From Nocardia niigatensis NBRC 100131 (lineage in GTDB: Bacteria; Actinomycetota; Actinomycetes; Mycobacteriales; Mycobacteriaceae): 64,000 nt of DNA. The DNA lies in assembly GCF_000308655.1 (NCBI RefSeq), contig NZ_BAGC01000041.1:248001-312000 (forward strand). The letters run 5' to 3'. The notes beneath the pieces were generated by a model. It worked only from the letters and a program-made list of their open reading frames with translations, was not told the DNA's origin and did not search any database. Of this stretch, positions 1 through 8,024 are shown one piece after another (within the stretch, counting starts at the first letter, position 1; every line of letters begins with the position of its first letter). The position numbers were made by a program, and so were the translations under genes.

Positions 1-1310
1 GCGTCGGTGTACTTCTGGCCGAGCTGGAAGATGTGGCCGATCTCGATGCCGCGCGCGGCCTCCAGGACGCCGCGGCCGTCGGGCGACGGGTCACCGTCGC
101 GAACCTCGGCGGCCTCGATGGTGCCGTCGGCGACGAAGTCACGGCCGGCGACCAGGCCGACGTAGTGCTTGCCGGGCTCGTCGGCGCCGGTGATCCAGCT
201 GGTGCCGGAGACCACGCGCGGGTCGACCAGGTAGCGAACACCGTTGGCCTGCAGCGCCTTCGGGCCGATGTAGCCCTTCACCAGGAACGGGTTGGCCTTG
301 AAGTCGGTCTCGTCGAGCAGCTGCACCTCGGCGGGTTCGACGGACGCCTCGAGGCGCTTCTCGTCGACCTCGCGGTCGCCGGGGATGCCGATGCCGAGGA
401 GCTCGGTCTTGCCGTCGGGGTAGACCAGCTTGACCATGACGTTCTTGAGGGTGTCGGCGGCGGTCGCCTCGCGGCCCAGCACGTTCGCGCTGTTGGCCCA
501 GTCGACCAGCGTCGCGATGGTCGGCGTGTCCGGGGTGTCGTGGACGACGGCGTCGGCCTGACTCTCCAGCGGGATGGCCGGAGGCGCGGCGGTGACCACG
601 GCCTCCACGTTCGCGGCGTAACCGGATTCACGGCAGATCACGTAGGTGTCCTCGCCGACGGGACTGTCGGCCAGGAACTCCTCGGAGGCCGAGCCGCCCA
701 TGGCGCCGGAGGTGGCGGCCACGATGACGTACTTGACGCCGAGGCGGTCGAAGATCTTCTGGTAGGCCTCGCGGTGAGCGTTGTAGCTCTTCTTCAGCCC
801 GTCCTCGTCGAGGTCGAAGGAGTACGAGTCCTTCATGATGAACTCGCGCCCGCGCAGGATGCCCGCGCGCGGACGGCCTTCGTCGCGATACTTGGTCTGG
901 ATCTGGTACAGCGTGACCGGCAGATCCTTGTACGAGTTGTACTCGCCCTTCACGGTGAGCGCGAACAGCTCCTCGTGGGTGGGGCCGAGCAGGTAGTCCT
1001 GGCCCTTGCGGTCCTTCAACCGGAACAGGCCGTCGCCGTACTCGGTCCAGCGGTTGGTGGTCTCGTACGGTTCGCGCGGCAGCAGCGCCGGCAGCGAGAT
1101 CTCCTGGGCCCCGATGGCGTTCATTTCCGACCGGACGACATCCTCGACCTTGCGCAGCGTGCGCAGGCCGAGCGGCAGCCACGAGTAGACGCCTGGCGCG
1201 ATACGACGCACGTAACCGGCACGCACCAGCAGCTTGTGGCTGGGCACCTCGGCGTCGGCGGGGTCGTCGCGCAGGGTGCGCAGGAACAGGTGGGAGAGGC
1301 GGGTGATCAC
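1..1310 (-). CDS. proS: Prolyl-tRNA synthetase (3' end beyond window)
   Basis: Charges tRNA-Pro with proline in the cytosol. The minus strand is open from a GTG at 1310 to the window edge, giving about 436 residues; the rest lies outside. Class II motifs are visible: [20 protein letters not shown] near the start, the motif 2 region ([26 protein letters not shown], interrupted here) and [11 protein letters not shown], which opens the editing (INS) domain typical of the bacterial-type enzyme. The start fits a leaderless transcript: TACTGT ends eight bases before the GTG. It diverges from yaaA. In M. tuberculosis proS is followed by efpA and cysG; here those lie more than 22 kb away. Identification is secure. 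Confidence 0.96.
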   Translation of the reverse strand, partial: MITRLSHLFLRTLRDDPADAEVPSHKLLVRAGYVRRIAPGVYSWLPLGLRTLRKVEDVVRSEMNAIGAQEISLPALLPREPYETTNRWTEYGDGLFRLKDRKGQDYLLGPTHEELFALTVKGEYNSYKDLPVTLYQIQTKYRDEGRPRAGILRGREFIMKDSYSFDLDEDGLKKSYNAHREAYQKIFDRLGVKYVIVAATSGAMGGSASEEFLADSPVGEDTYVICRESGYAANVEAVVTAAPPAIPLESQADAVVHDTPDTPTIATLVDWANSANVLGREATAADTLKNVMVKLVYPDGKTELLGIGIPGDREVDEKRLEASVEPAEVQLLDETDFKANPFLVKGYIGPKALQANGVRYLVDPRVVSGTSWITGADEPGKHYVGLVAGRDFVADGTIEAAEVRDGDPSPDGRGVLEAARGIEIGHIFQLGQKYTD

Positions 1311-1368
1311 GGCTCAACACAGTAGCCGCTGCTCGCGCACAGTTCACAGGGCATTACCGTGTTGGCTC
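1311..1368. promoter_or_regulatory. Divergent proS/yaaA promoter region
   Basis: Fifty-eight bases separate the divergent GTG starts of proS (1310) and yaaA (1369). On the minus strand TACTGT (a TAnnnT -10 element) lies eight bases before the proS start, which fits leaderless transcription. No operator-like palindrome is seen. Confidence 0.4.
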
Positions 1369-2115
1369 GTGCTGGTGCTGCTGCCTCCCTCAGAAACCAA
1401 GTCCGACGGTGGTTCGGGCGGTCCCCTGGACCTGGATTCCCTCGCGATGCCGCAGCTCACAGCGGTGCGGGACAAACTCGTCACCGAGGTGATCGCGCTG
1501 GCCGCCGACCCCGACGCCTCGCGCGCCGCACTCGCGCTGGGCAAGGGGGCTGACGCCGAGATCGCGCGCAACGCCGCACTGCGCACCTCCGCCACGCGTC
1601 CGGCTCTGGACCGCTATACCGGCGTGCTCTACGACGCGCTCGACGCGGCCGGGTTCACCAAGGCCCAGCGCGCCAAGGCCGAAGCCCGGCTGGGGATCGG
1701 GTCGGCGCTGTTCGGGGTCGTCCGGGCGGGCGATCCGATTCCGGCATACCGGCTCTCGGGCGGGTCGAAACTGCCGGGGCTGCCGACGCTGCAATCGCTG
1801 TGGAAGGCGGTGCTGCCGGAGGCGCTGCGGGCGGAGGCGGCCGGTCACCTGGTGGTGGATCTGCGGTCGGGTACGTATCAGAACCTGGGCCGGGTCCCGG
1901 GTGCGGTCACCGCGACCGTGCTGACCGAGCGCCCGGACGGCAAGCGAACCGTGGTGAGCCACTTCAACAAACACCACAAGGGCCTGCTGGCGCGGGCGCT
2001 GGTGCTGTCGCGGTCGGAGCCCTCGACCATCGACGGGCTCGCGCGGGTGGCCGAGAAATCCGGGCTGCGCACCGAGATCGCCTCGCCGACCGAGCTGCTC
2101 ATCATCACCTCCTGA
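1369..2115 (+). CDS. yaaA: Peroxide stress protein YaaA (DUF328/UPF0246 family)
   Basis: Family members limit intracellular iron and protect DNA during peroxide stress; they are cytosolic and DNA-binding. The 248-residue frame begins VLVLLPPSETKSDGG, the N-terminal family signature, and carries SHFNKHHKG near residue 200 and a C-terminal SPTELLIIT. The frame stays open upstream, but family similarity starts only at the GTG at 1369, so that start is chosen; GTG at 1375 is an alternative. Transcribed away from proS and followed 63 bp later by an ankyrin gene. The family is clear; the physiological role is taken from E. coli YaaA. Confidence 0.9.
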   Translation: MLVLLPPSETKSDGGSGGPLDLDSLAMPQLTAVRDKLVTEVIALAADPDASRAALALGKGADAEIARNAALRTSATRPALDRYTGVLYDALDAAGFTKAQRAKAEARLGIGSALFGVVRAGDPIPAYRLSGGSKLPGLPTLQSLWKAVLPEALRAEAAGHLVVDLRSGTYQNLGRVPGAVTATVLTERPDGKRTVVSHFNKHHKGLLARALVLSRSEPSTIDGLARVAEKSGLRTEIASPTELLIITS

Positions 2116-2178
2116 GCGCCCGGACTCCATCCGGGAACTTCGCTCGGCCGTGGCGGTTCCGCTCGTTAGAGTGACCTG

Positions 2179-2571
2179 GTGGAACCCAACGACCTGGATC
2201 CGGAAGTGCTGGAGCTGGCGAGCAAGATCTTCGATCTGGCCCGCAGCGGCGACGCCGCCACCCTGGGCGCCTACCTCGACGCCGGGGTACCGGTGAACCT
2301 GACCAACGACAATGGCGACACGCTGCTCATGCTGGCCGCCTACTACTCGCACCCGGAGGCGGTGAACGCCCTGCTGGAACGCAAGGCGGACCCCAACTTC
2401 GGCAATGACAAGGGCCAGACCCCGCTCTCCGGCGCGGTCTTCAAGGGCTCGGATGAAATCGTCCACGCCCTGTTGGCGGCGGGCGCCGACCCGAACGCGG
2501 GCAGCCCCTCCGCCCGCGACGCCGCCGAGATGTTCGGCCAGACAAAGTATCTGAAGCTGTTCGACAACTGA
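2179..2571 (+). CDS. Small ankyrin-repeat protein
   Basis: A 130-residue protein made mostly of ankyrin repeats: GDTLLMLAAYYSHPEAVNALL and GQTPLSGAVFKGSDEIVHALL, the latter followed by AAGADPNAGSPSA, show the helix-turn-helix-loop pattern. There is no signal peptide or membrane segment, so it is probably a cytosolic protein-interaction module with unknown partner. The GTG start at 2179 follows TAGAGT (2167-2172) by six bases, so the mRNA is probably leaderless. A strong hairpin follows the stop. Actinobacteria commonly carry single short ankyrin proteins of this size; no specific function can be assigned. Confidence 0.85.
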   Translation: MEPNDLDPEVLELASKIFDLARSGDAATLGAYLDAGVPVNLTNDNGDTLLMLAAYYSHPEAVNALLERKADPNFGNDKGQTPLSGAVFKGSDEIVHALLAAGADPNAGSPSARDAAEMFGQTKYLKLFDN

Positions 2572-2654
2572 GACAAGGATCGACGACTGGCCGGTTCGAT
2601 GGGCAGTCGAGCATTGCGGCGGTTCAGCGGGTAACGTCGGCATCAGCCGAATAC

Positions 2655-2686
2655 GATCGCGGCCCTCACGCACGAGGGCCGCGATC
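2655..2686 (+). terminator. Hairpin after ankyrin gene
   Basis: Arms GATCGCGGCCCTC (2655-2667) and GAGGGCCGCGATC (2674-2686) pair perfectly over 13 bp around a six-base loop, 84 bases after the ankyrin stop. There is no T-tract, as is usual for high-GC actinobacterial terminators. Confidence 0.75.
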
Positions 2687-2748
2687 GGTGATCGGCCCTC
2701 GATCGCAGGCATTCGGTGTTCGGTCGGGGCTACCCGCAAGGAGCCTTC

Positions 2749-2952
2749 ATGACCTCGGCCCGAAGCAACATTTTCGCCCGTCCGGCAAACGTGTTCGCAG
2801 ATGTCCTCGCCGCTGAGCAGGCGGCACTCCTCGAACGAAATGCGCTGGCCGCGAAGACGGTCGCCGACCATGCACACGATGCCGCCGATTGCGCGCATCT
2901 GCTGGCCATACTCGGCCTCGATCCGTCCGAATTGAAGCGAGACGGCAGATAA
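2749..2952 (+). CDS. Small helical hypothetical protein
   Basis: A 67-residue frame with an ATG at 2749 preceded by AAGGAG at good spacing. The protein is Ala-rich and predicted helical (VFADVLAAEQAALLERNALA, then KTVADHAHDAADCAHLLAIL) and ends ELKRDGR. G/C at third positions is high, which supports real coding. No domain, signal peptide or membrane segment is visible, and no function is assigned. It is monocistronic: the hairpin at 2655-2686 precedes it and about 215 bp without a convincing gene follow. Confidence 0.6.
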   Translation: MTSARSNIFARPANVFADVLAAEQAALLERNALAAKTVADHAHDAADCAHLLAILGLDPSELKRDGR

Positions 2953-3167
2953 GCCCGGCCAGGGCCAGACCGCCCGCTCGTTCCAGACGCCTGCAACCTG
3001 AACCCGCGCCGCCTGCGCAGGCTTCATCGTTTCCCGAGACCCGGGGGCCAGGTCGAGCAGGAACCGCACTATCCATCGCACCGCGAACCCTGACCCGTAT
3101 CAGGGCGTATCGCGCAGCTCAGCGCGAGCCGCGTCAGACCACCTTCAGCGGATGAGAGAACATAACT

Positions 3168-3371
3168 GTGAGCGACGAGCACACTCGGACCCGGCTGTTC
3201 AGCCATGAAGACACACTCAGCGAGAACGTATCCGCCACCGCGGCTCGCACCGATCTACGACCGACATTCCTTGCGGCGTGCGACGATACGGCGAGAACAG
3301 ACCATGTTCAGCCGGACTCTGCCGGGGCGAATGGCGCGTCGTTTCTCAGCGGGGTGTCGACCGAACGGTGA
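3168..3371 (+). CDS. Possible small hypothetical protein
   Basis: An open frame of 67 residues with a GTG at 3168 (MSDEHTRTRLFSHEDTL at its start). Codon usage is nocardial at first and drifts toward A/T-ending codons in the second half. No convincing ribosome-binding site or domain is seen. It lies beside an ABC-transporter remnant, in a stretch that looks like decaying DNA, so it may be a spurious or degraded frame. Confidence 0.25.
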   Translation: MSDEHTRTRLFSHEDTLSENVSATAARTDLRPTFLAACDDTARTDHVQPDSAGANGASFLSGVSTER

Positions 3372-3537
3372 ATGAGGGTGTCGCCGTCGAGAACCGACTT
3401 CGGTTGCGCCGGTGTGCCTTCGATGACCGCGACATCCAGTTGCCGCGCGTCCCGCCGGAGAGCTTGGACACCTTGTGGTTCCGCGCCTCGGTGAGCTGGA
3501 ACTGCTCGAGCAGGCCCCCTTGTCCTATCTCGGACAA
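3308..3537 (-). pseudogene. Remnant of an ABC transporter ATPase
   Basis: On the minus strand one frame reads LLEQFQLTEARNHKVSKLSG followed by GTR, which strongly resembles the stretch up to and including the signature loop of DrrA/CcmA-type ABC ATPases. The following RQLDVA, expected directly after the signature, is in a neighbouring frame, so about one base is missing near 3445. Neither Walker motif is found and the ends are ragged. No intact permease gene is nearby. Read as a decayed fragment; identification rests on the LSGG..RRQLDVA pattern only. Confidence 0.5.
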
Positions 3538-3594
3538 GACCCCACCCCGCGCCCGGAAAAGCTCCGGTCACGGGGCCGGGAGGGCGTGAAGTTA

Positions 3595-4083
3595 CTACTG
3601 GGCGGCGTGACCGGGCAGGACACACACCGCGTCCAGGCCGAGCACGTGGTTCAGGCGGCCGAAGGCCAGCCAGGATCCGAGGCACATGGACAGTTCGACG
3701 ATTTCGGCGTCCGAATAGAGCGTCTTCATCCGCTCGAAGAACTCGTCGTCGAGATTGTGGTGATCGAGGGCGTAGCGCTCGGCGTACTCGGCGGCCATGC
3801 GGGTGCGGTCGTCGAAGGCCTCGGTGGTGCGCCACTCGGTCACGTCGTCGGCGAAGGACTCCTCGACCTTCTCGCCATTGCGATCGGTGCGCCAGTCCAG
3901 GCAGAACAGGCAGCCGTTGATCTGGGCGATGCGCAGCCGCGCCGCCTCGAACTCGCGCAGGCCCAGGGTGCTGTGCGCATAGACGGCGAGCGAGAAGTTC
4001 GAGGCCGCCACGCCGATGCCGGGCACCATCTCGCCCCAGACGTAGCCGATCGGGTCCTTGCCCTCGGGAATGTCGATGATCAT
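3595..4083 (-). CDS. Carboxymuconolactone decarboxylase/AhpD-like protein
   Basis: A 162-residue all-helical protein of the CMD/AhpD superfamily. The hallmark is RIAQINGCLFCLDWRTD around residues 55-70, with the CxxC pair that in AhpD relatives gives disulfide or peroxidase chemistry. The ATG at 4083 is chosen: GGAAGGAA lies upstream and the ATG overlaps the TGA of the preceding gene (ATGA), implying translational coupling. It is therefore co-transcribed with the dihydrodipicolinate reductase-like gene. The substrate is unknown; the pairing suggests oxidation or reduction of a small organic molecule rather than a general peroxide defence role. Confidence 0.85.
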   Translation of the reverse strand: MIIDIPEGKDPIGYVWGEMVPGIGVAASNFSLAVYAHSTLGLREFEAARLRIAQINGCLFCLDWRTDRNGEKVEESFADDVTEWRTTEAFDDRTRMAAEYAERYALDHHNLDDEFFERMKTLYSDAEIVELSMCLGSWLAFGRLNHVLGLDAVCVLPGHAAQ

Positions 4084-5156
4084 GCCGATGGGTTCCTTCC
4101 GAGAGTGCCGAACGGCAGCGGGACATCCAGTGCGTCGTAGAGGCCGGGCTCGGCGTGGGCCAGCCACGGAATGGCGTTCACCAATCTGCCGACTGCCGTG
4201 GCGTTTCCGCCCGCGGAGTGATTGCCGTCCTCGTCGGTGGCCTGGACGGTGATCTCGATGCGCGGGCGGCCCTCGATGAGGACGCGGTGCGCGCCGGCGC
4301 CGCTGGGCGGCTGCGGCCAGTCGGGGGCGCAGCTCGCGTGGATGCGGGTGATGTGCTCGATGACGATGCGCGGGCTGCCGTCGACGATGCCCTGCACCTC
4401 GAAGCGCACCGCGCCCTGGGTGCCCGCCTCGAATTTGCCCATCAACTCGGTCTCGACGGTCTCGTCGAGGGCGCGCCGTTCCACCACCTCGCGAATATCG
4501 GTGAGCGCCACCCCGAGTCCACGGGCGATCATGCGGATCTGCCCGCCCCACACCATCGTCGGGATGGTGGGCGCGAGCATGGGCGGCTGATAGTCCAGGG
4601 GCTGGCCCATGCCGACCAGATAGCGCACCGAGTCGGGCTGGTCGTAGGTGGTGTAGTCGAAGATTTCCTGGCAGCGCAGCACATCCACGCTACTGCCGAG
4701 GCCGCTCATGAGCAGCGGCAGGACATCGTTGCCCCAGCCGGGGTCGATGCCGGAGACGAACAGGGAACCGCCGCCGGCCGCGATCGCCGCGGACACCCGC
4801 TCCTGGAGTTCGGCCGGGGCGCTGCGGTGGTCGTAGAGCGCGTAGAGCGCGGGCGTCACGACGACAGCGCCGGTGCGCAGGGCGCGATCGATGTCGGCGA
4901 GGGCGTCGTCGGGGCGGATGTCGCCGGAGGCGGCGTAGACGATGGCGCGGGGTCCGGCCGCGAGCGCGGCGTCGATGTCGGCGGTGGCCGCGATCCCCAG
5001 TTCGGTGTCCAGTCCGGCCAGGTCACCGGCGTCGCGGCCGACCTTGGCCGGGTTGTGGACCAGGACGCCGGTCAGCGCCAGACCCTGGTGCGCCGCGACG
5101 GCCCGGATGGCGGCACGACCGACGTTGCCCGTGCCCCAGACCAGGGTGGAAATCAT
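4080..5156 (-). CDS. Dihydrodipicolinate reductase-like NAD(P)-dependent oxidoreductase
   Basis: A 358-residue protein with an N-terminal Rossmann segment (VWGTGNVGRAAIRAV, residues 6-20) and the alpha/beta layout of actinobacterial proteins labelled dihydrodipicolinate reductase. It is much longer than the lysine-pathway DapB (about 245-270 aa), so a different substrate is likely. It shares architecture with the protein at 12092, including PAKVGRDAGDLAGL here and PEKIGRDAGEIVGL there. The ATG at 5156 follows TACGTT by six bases (leaderless). First gene of a two-gene operon with the CMD-like gene and divergent from an NTF2-like gene. Confidence 0.8.
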   Translation of the reverse strand: MISTLVWGTGNVGRAAIRAVAAHQGLALTGVLVHNPAKVGRDAGDLAGLDTELGIAATADIDAALAAGPRAIVYAASGDIRPDDALADIDRALRTGAVVVTPALYALYDHRSAPAELQERVSAAIAAGGGSLFVSGIDPGWGNDVLPLLMSGLGSSVDVLRCQEIFDYTTYDQPDSVRYLVGMGQPLDYQPPMLAPTIPTMVWGGQIRMIARGLGVALTDIREVVERRALDETVETELMGKFEAGTQGAVRFEVQGIVDGSPRIVIEHITRIHASCAPDWPQPPSGAGAHRVLIEGRPRIEITVQATDEDGNHSAGGNATAVGRLVNAIPWLAHAEPGLYDALDVPLPFGTLGRNPSA

Positions 5157-5212
5157 TCACGAAACGTAGCAAATGCTTGGTAGGTGGATGTCCGATTCGG
5201 CTACATTGCGGT

Positions 5213-5701
5213 ATGGATTTCGCCGCTCTCGAATCGATTCGCGCACTCAAGTATCGCTATCTGCGCACCCTGGACCTCAAGCAGTGGGACGAATTCGCGG
5301 ACACCCTCTGCGCCGACATCATCGGCTCCTACGGATCGCCCTCGGGCGGTCTGCCCGCCCAGTTCACCAGCCGCGACCAGATCGTCGACTTCATGCGCGG
5401 CGCGCTCAGCGGAAACATCATCACCGTGCACGTCGCCAACCACCCGGAGATCACCGTCGACGGCGATACCGCCTCGGGCAGTTGGTGTCTGGAGGACACG
5501 GTGATCGCCGCCGACTACGGCCTGCTGATCCGCGGCGCGGCCTACTACCACGACACCTACCGCCGCGAGGACGGCATCTGGCGCATCGCGAGCACCGGTT
5601 ACCAGCGCATCTACGAATCCAAGATGTCCACCGACGCGCTGCCCGGGTACGCACTCACCGCCAACCGCTGGGCTCCGACCGCCGAGTCCAAGCAGGGCTG
5701 A
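5213..5701 (+). CDS. SnoaL-like/NTF2-fold protein
   Basis: A 162-residue single-domain protein of the cone-shaped alpha+beta NTF2/SnoaL superfamily: an N-terminal helix (LESIRALKYRYLRTLDLKQW), then strands including GSWCLEDTVIA and YYHDTYRREDGIWRI, the usual closing strands. Members are small-molecule isomerases, dehydratases or binding proteins. The ATG at 5213 follows TACATT (5202-5207) by five bases, so it is probably leaderless; upstream in-frame codons give no similarity. Divergent from the dihydrodipicolinate reductase-like operon, suggesting shared regulation and perhaps a shared pathway. Substrate unknown. Confidence 0.8.
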   Translation: MDFAALESIRALKYRYLRTLDLKQWDEFADTLCADIIGSYGSPSGGLPAQFTSRDQIVDFMRGALSGNIITVHVANHPEITVDGDTASGSWCLEDTVIAADYGLLIRGAAYYHDTYRREDGIWRIASTGYQRIYESKMSTDALPGYALTANRWAPTAESKQG

Positions 5702-5872
5702 CTCGCCCCGGTCGCCGACGCGCACGGCGAACTCCGGCCGCTGATGCACTGTGCCCCAACCACAGTGCCGGTTAACGCGTTCCCGGAACATGCCGATCTT
5801 GACTCGACAGTGGCGCCCGCACCCCCACCCCATCGGGATGCGCGCGCCGTTTCGATCAACGCTAGGAACAAC

Positions 5873-6235
5873 ATGCGCAAGACTCTGTTCGCCCTGTCCG
5901 GCCTCGCCTTCGCCACCGCCGCCGCGGTGCTGCCCGCGGCCCCGGCACAGGCCTCCCCCGGCGCCTGGGGCGCAATCGCGGTGTCCGACAACGGCGATCT
6001 GGGCTGGGCCTGGAACTACGACACCGAGGGCGGGGCGAGCCAGGCCGCCATCGACAAGTGCGCCAGGGCCAGCTGCTCGACCGTCACCACCTTCACCGGC
6101 TGTGGCGCGGTGGCCTTCTCGGACTCGATGAACAAGTACACCGGCGGCTACGGCGCGACGCCTGCCGACGCCGAGAACTCGGCCAAGTGGTACTCCGACT
6201 CGTACCTGGTGCGCACGGCCATCTGCAACGACTGA
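5873..6235 (+). CDS. Secreted DUF4189-family protein
   Basis: A 120-residue exported protein. It begins with a Sec signal peptide (MRKTLFALSGLAFATAAAVL) ending in an AQA cleavage site near residue 27. The mature part shows the DUF4189 pattern WGAIAVSDNG, then Cys residues in DKCAR, SCS, GCGAVAFS and AICND that probably form two disulfides. The ATG at 5873 is chosen because it places the signal peptide at the N terminus. Such proteins are frequent in Nocardia and mycobacteria but their function is unknown. It is followed directly by a strong terminator. Confidence 0.85.
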   Translation: MRKTLFALSGLAFATAAAVLPAAPAQASPGAWGAIAVSDNGDLGWAWNYDTEGGASQAAIDKCARASCSTVTTFTGCGAVAFSDSMNKYTGGYGATPADAENSAKWYSDSYLVRTAICND

Positions 6236-6240
6236 ACCAC

Positions 6241-6282
6241 CGGGGCCGGGACGACCGCCCTGACACGGTCGTCCCGGCCCCG
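6241..6282. terminator. Strong bidirectional hairpin
   Basis: Arms CGGGGCCGGGACGACC (6241-6256) and GGTCGTCCCGGCCCCG (6267-6282) form a perfect 16-bp stem with a ten-base loop between the convergent DUF4189 gene and the reductase-like gene that ends at 6316. It can terminate both transcripts. Confidence 0.85.
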
Positions 6283-6315
6283 GGATCGCTTGCGCTGAAG
6301 TCTCTTTCGAGAGCT

Positions 6316-7017
6316 TCAGCGTTCGGCGGCCTCGACCGCCTTGCGGACGGTCTCCGCATCGGCCGGGGCCGCCTCGTTCTCCCAGAACGGCGCGGCGACG
6401 GCATATGGCGTGCCGTAGACGGGGGTGTCGGGCTGGGTGCGCCAGCTGTCGGCGAGGGAGCCGATATCGACGGTGTCGTAGCCGAGCTTGCCGATCAGTT
6501 CCGCCGCAGCGGTTTTCGCCGCGGTGTCGTCACCGGCGATGGGCAGCGCGGTGCGGTCGGCCGCTCCGGTGGGGCGGGCCAGGACCGCCAGGTGCTTGAA
6601 CAGGATGTTGTTGAACGCCTTCACGACGCGGGACCGCGGCAGATGCCGTTGCAGCAGTTCGGAACTGGTGGCCACGCCCGCGTCCAGATCGGGGAACTCA
6701 CCGTCGCGGCCCGGGTAGTAGTTGTTGGTGTCGATGACCACCTTGCCGACCAGCGGATCGACGGGCTTGCCGACCAGCGGATCGACGGGTACGTCCTGAT
6801 ACGCCTTGAGCGGAACCGTCACCACCACGATGTCCCCCGCGGCGGCCGCCTCGGCCGGGGTCGCGGCGCGCGCCCGCTCCCCCAGTTCGGCCACCAGCTC
6901 CGCCAGGGTCTGCGGCCCTCGGGAATTGCTCAATACCACATCGATTCCCGCGGCCACGGCCAGCCGGGCCAGGGTGCCGCCGATATTTCCGCTGCCGATC
7001 AATCCGAGCGTCGTCAT
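6316..7017 (-). CDS. NADPH-dependent F420 reductase-like protein
   Basis: A 233-residue Rossmann protein starting MTTLGLIGSGNIGGTLARLA, with LSNSRGP as the NADP 2'-phosphate loop and DTNNYYPGRDG in the middle, as in Fno/NpdG and related imine or ketoacid reductases. It could transfer hydride between NADPH and F420 or reduce another substrate. The ATG at 7017 fits family alignments; an upstream ATG at 7065 overlaps the previous stop (TGATG) and would add 16 residues. Last gene of a three-gene operon with a 2OG oxygenase and a base deaminase. It carries an in-frame 24-bp tandem duplication at 6742-6789, which repeats VDPLVGK. Confidence 0.78.
   Translation of the reverse strand: MTTLGLIGSGNIGGTLARLAVAAGIDVVLSNSRGPQTLAELVAELGERARAATPAEAAAAGDIVVVTVPLKAYQDVPVDPLVGKPVDPLVGKVVIDTNNYYPGRDGEFPDLDAGVATSSELLQRHLPRSRVVKAFNNILFKHLAVLARPTGAADRTALPIAGDDTAAKTAAAELIGKLGYDTVDIGSLADSWRTQPDTPVYGTPYAVAAPFWENEAAPADAETVRKAVEAAER
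6742..6789. repeat. Perfect 24-bp tandem duplication inside a gene
   Basis: The 24-bp unit at 6742-6765 is repeated exactly at 6766-6789 and adds eight codons, so VDPLVGK appears twice in the reductase-like protein just before the DTNN motif. The perfect identity suggests a recent slippage event. Confidence 0.9.
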
Positions 7018-7064
7018 GTCCGCTGGCAACGCGGTCGCGGCGGGGCTTGTTCCCCGCGCCACCA

Positions 7065-8024
7065 TCAGCCCAGGGTGATGGCGTCCAGCCGGGTGCGCAG
7101 GAACTCAGCGGAGACGACCGGCCGCAGGCCGGAGACCCGGCCGACGGGCGGCTCCAGCGGCATGACGCGGGCGTCGTGGTCGAGTTCGTAGAAGTAGATG
7201 AGCGACACCAGGTCCTCTTCCGGCGCCGAGGCCTGCGGCGGCAGCACCCGGTGGCGGCCGGCGGGCCAGCGGTGGCCGCTCCAATACGACAGCAGGTCAC
7301 CGATGTTCACGGTGAGGGCGTACGGGTCGTAAGGCGCATCCGCCCAGCCGCCGTCCTCGGTGAAGATCTGGAGTCCACCCGCACCGGGTTCCCGGTCGAG
7401 GACGGTGACCGTGCCGAAGTCGGTATGCGGGCCGATGCGGAACTGGCCGGGCTCGGGCGTGCCGATCCGCGTCAGCGACGGATAGTGGTTGATATTGCAG
7501 GTCCAGGTGGGATGGGCGGCCAGGCCCTCGAACGGATTGTGCGGCAGGGCGAGCGCGGCGGCGCAGAGGGCCAGCAGGTCGTCGGAGAGCACCCGCACGG
7601 CGGCGGTGTAGGCGAGCAGCAACTCGCGCAGCTCACTCACCTCGCCGGGCCAGACATTGTCGCGGAACCAGACCCGGTCCACGACCGGGTCGCCGGTGCG
7701 GGTGTCCGCGCCGATCGCGAAGGTCTCCTTGAGATCCGGCGGCGTCTCGGTGCCCTCGGCGTAGCCGTTGGCCTCCAGTCCGGGGGCGATCCAGCCGCGA
7801 CCGCCGACCGATACCGCGTACCGCTGCTTCACCGCGACGGGCAGGGCGAAGAAGCGGCGGGCCGCCGCGCGCACGGCGGCCGGAAGTTCTTCCGGCACAC
7901 CGTGTCCGCGCACCAGCAGGAAGCCGGCGCGTTGCAGGCCCGCGTCCACCTCGCGCAGCACCGCGGCGGCGGACTCGCCGCCCGCGCGCCAGCGGTTCAG
8001 GTCCACGGTCGCGATAGGAGTCAT
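7065..8024 (-). CDS. 2-oxoglutarate/Fe(II)-dependent oxygenase (isopenicillin N synthase family)
   Basis: A 319-residue protein with the DIOX_N-type N terminus (GFLLVRGHGVPEEL, residues 35-50) and a 2OG-FeII C-terminal core. The iron triad is visible as H200 and D202 in GPHTDFG and H258 in GRHRVLPP. Expected chemistry is O2-dependent hydroxylation, desaturation or ring closure of a small molecule. The ATG at 8024 overlaps the stop of the deaminase (ATGA), so the two are translationally coupled. The pairing with a nucleobase deaminase raises the possibility of a pyrimidine or purine-like substrate (thymine and xanthine oxygenases belong to this broad class), which is inference only. Confidence 0.85.
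   Translation of the reverse strand: MTPIATVDLNRWRAGGESAAAVLREVDAGLQRAGFLLVRGHGVPEELPAAVRAAARRFFALPVAVKQRYAVSVGGRGWIAPGLEANGYAEGTETPPDLKETFAIGADTRTGDPVVDRVWFRDNVWPGEVSELRELLLAYTAAVRVLSDDLLALCAAALALPHNPFEGLAAHPTWTCNINHYPSLTRIGTPEPGQFRIGPHTDFGTVTVLDREPGAGGLQIFTEDGGWADAPYDPYALTVNIGDLLSYWSGHRWPAGRHRVLPPQASAPEEDLVSLIYFYELDHDARVMPLEPPVGRVSGLRPVVSAEFLRTRLDAITLG

Noticed and set aside
33..1325. 430-codon plus-strand frame at the left edge
   Set aside because: Antisense to proS, which has all synthetase motifs.
1390..3081. 563-codon minus-strand frame
   Set aside because: Spans antisense of yaaA and the ankyrin gene and reads through a terminator hairpin; no protein features.
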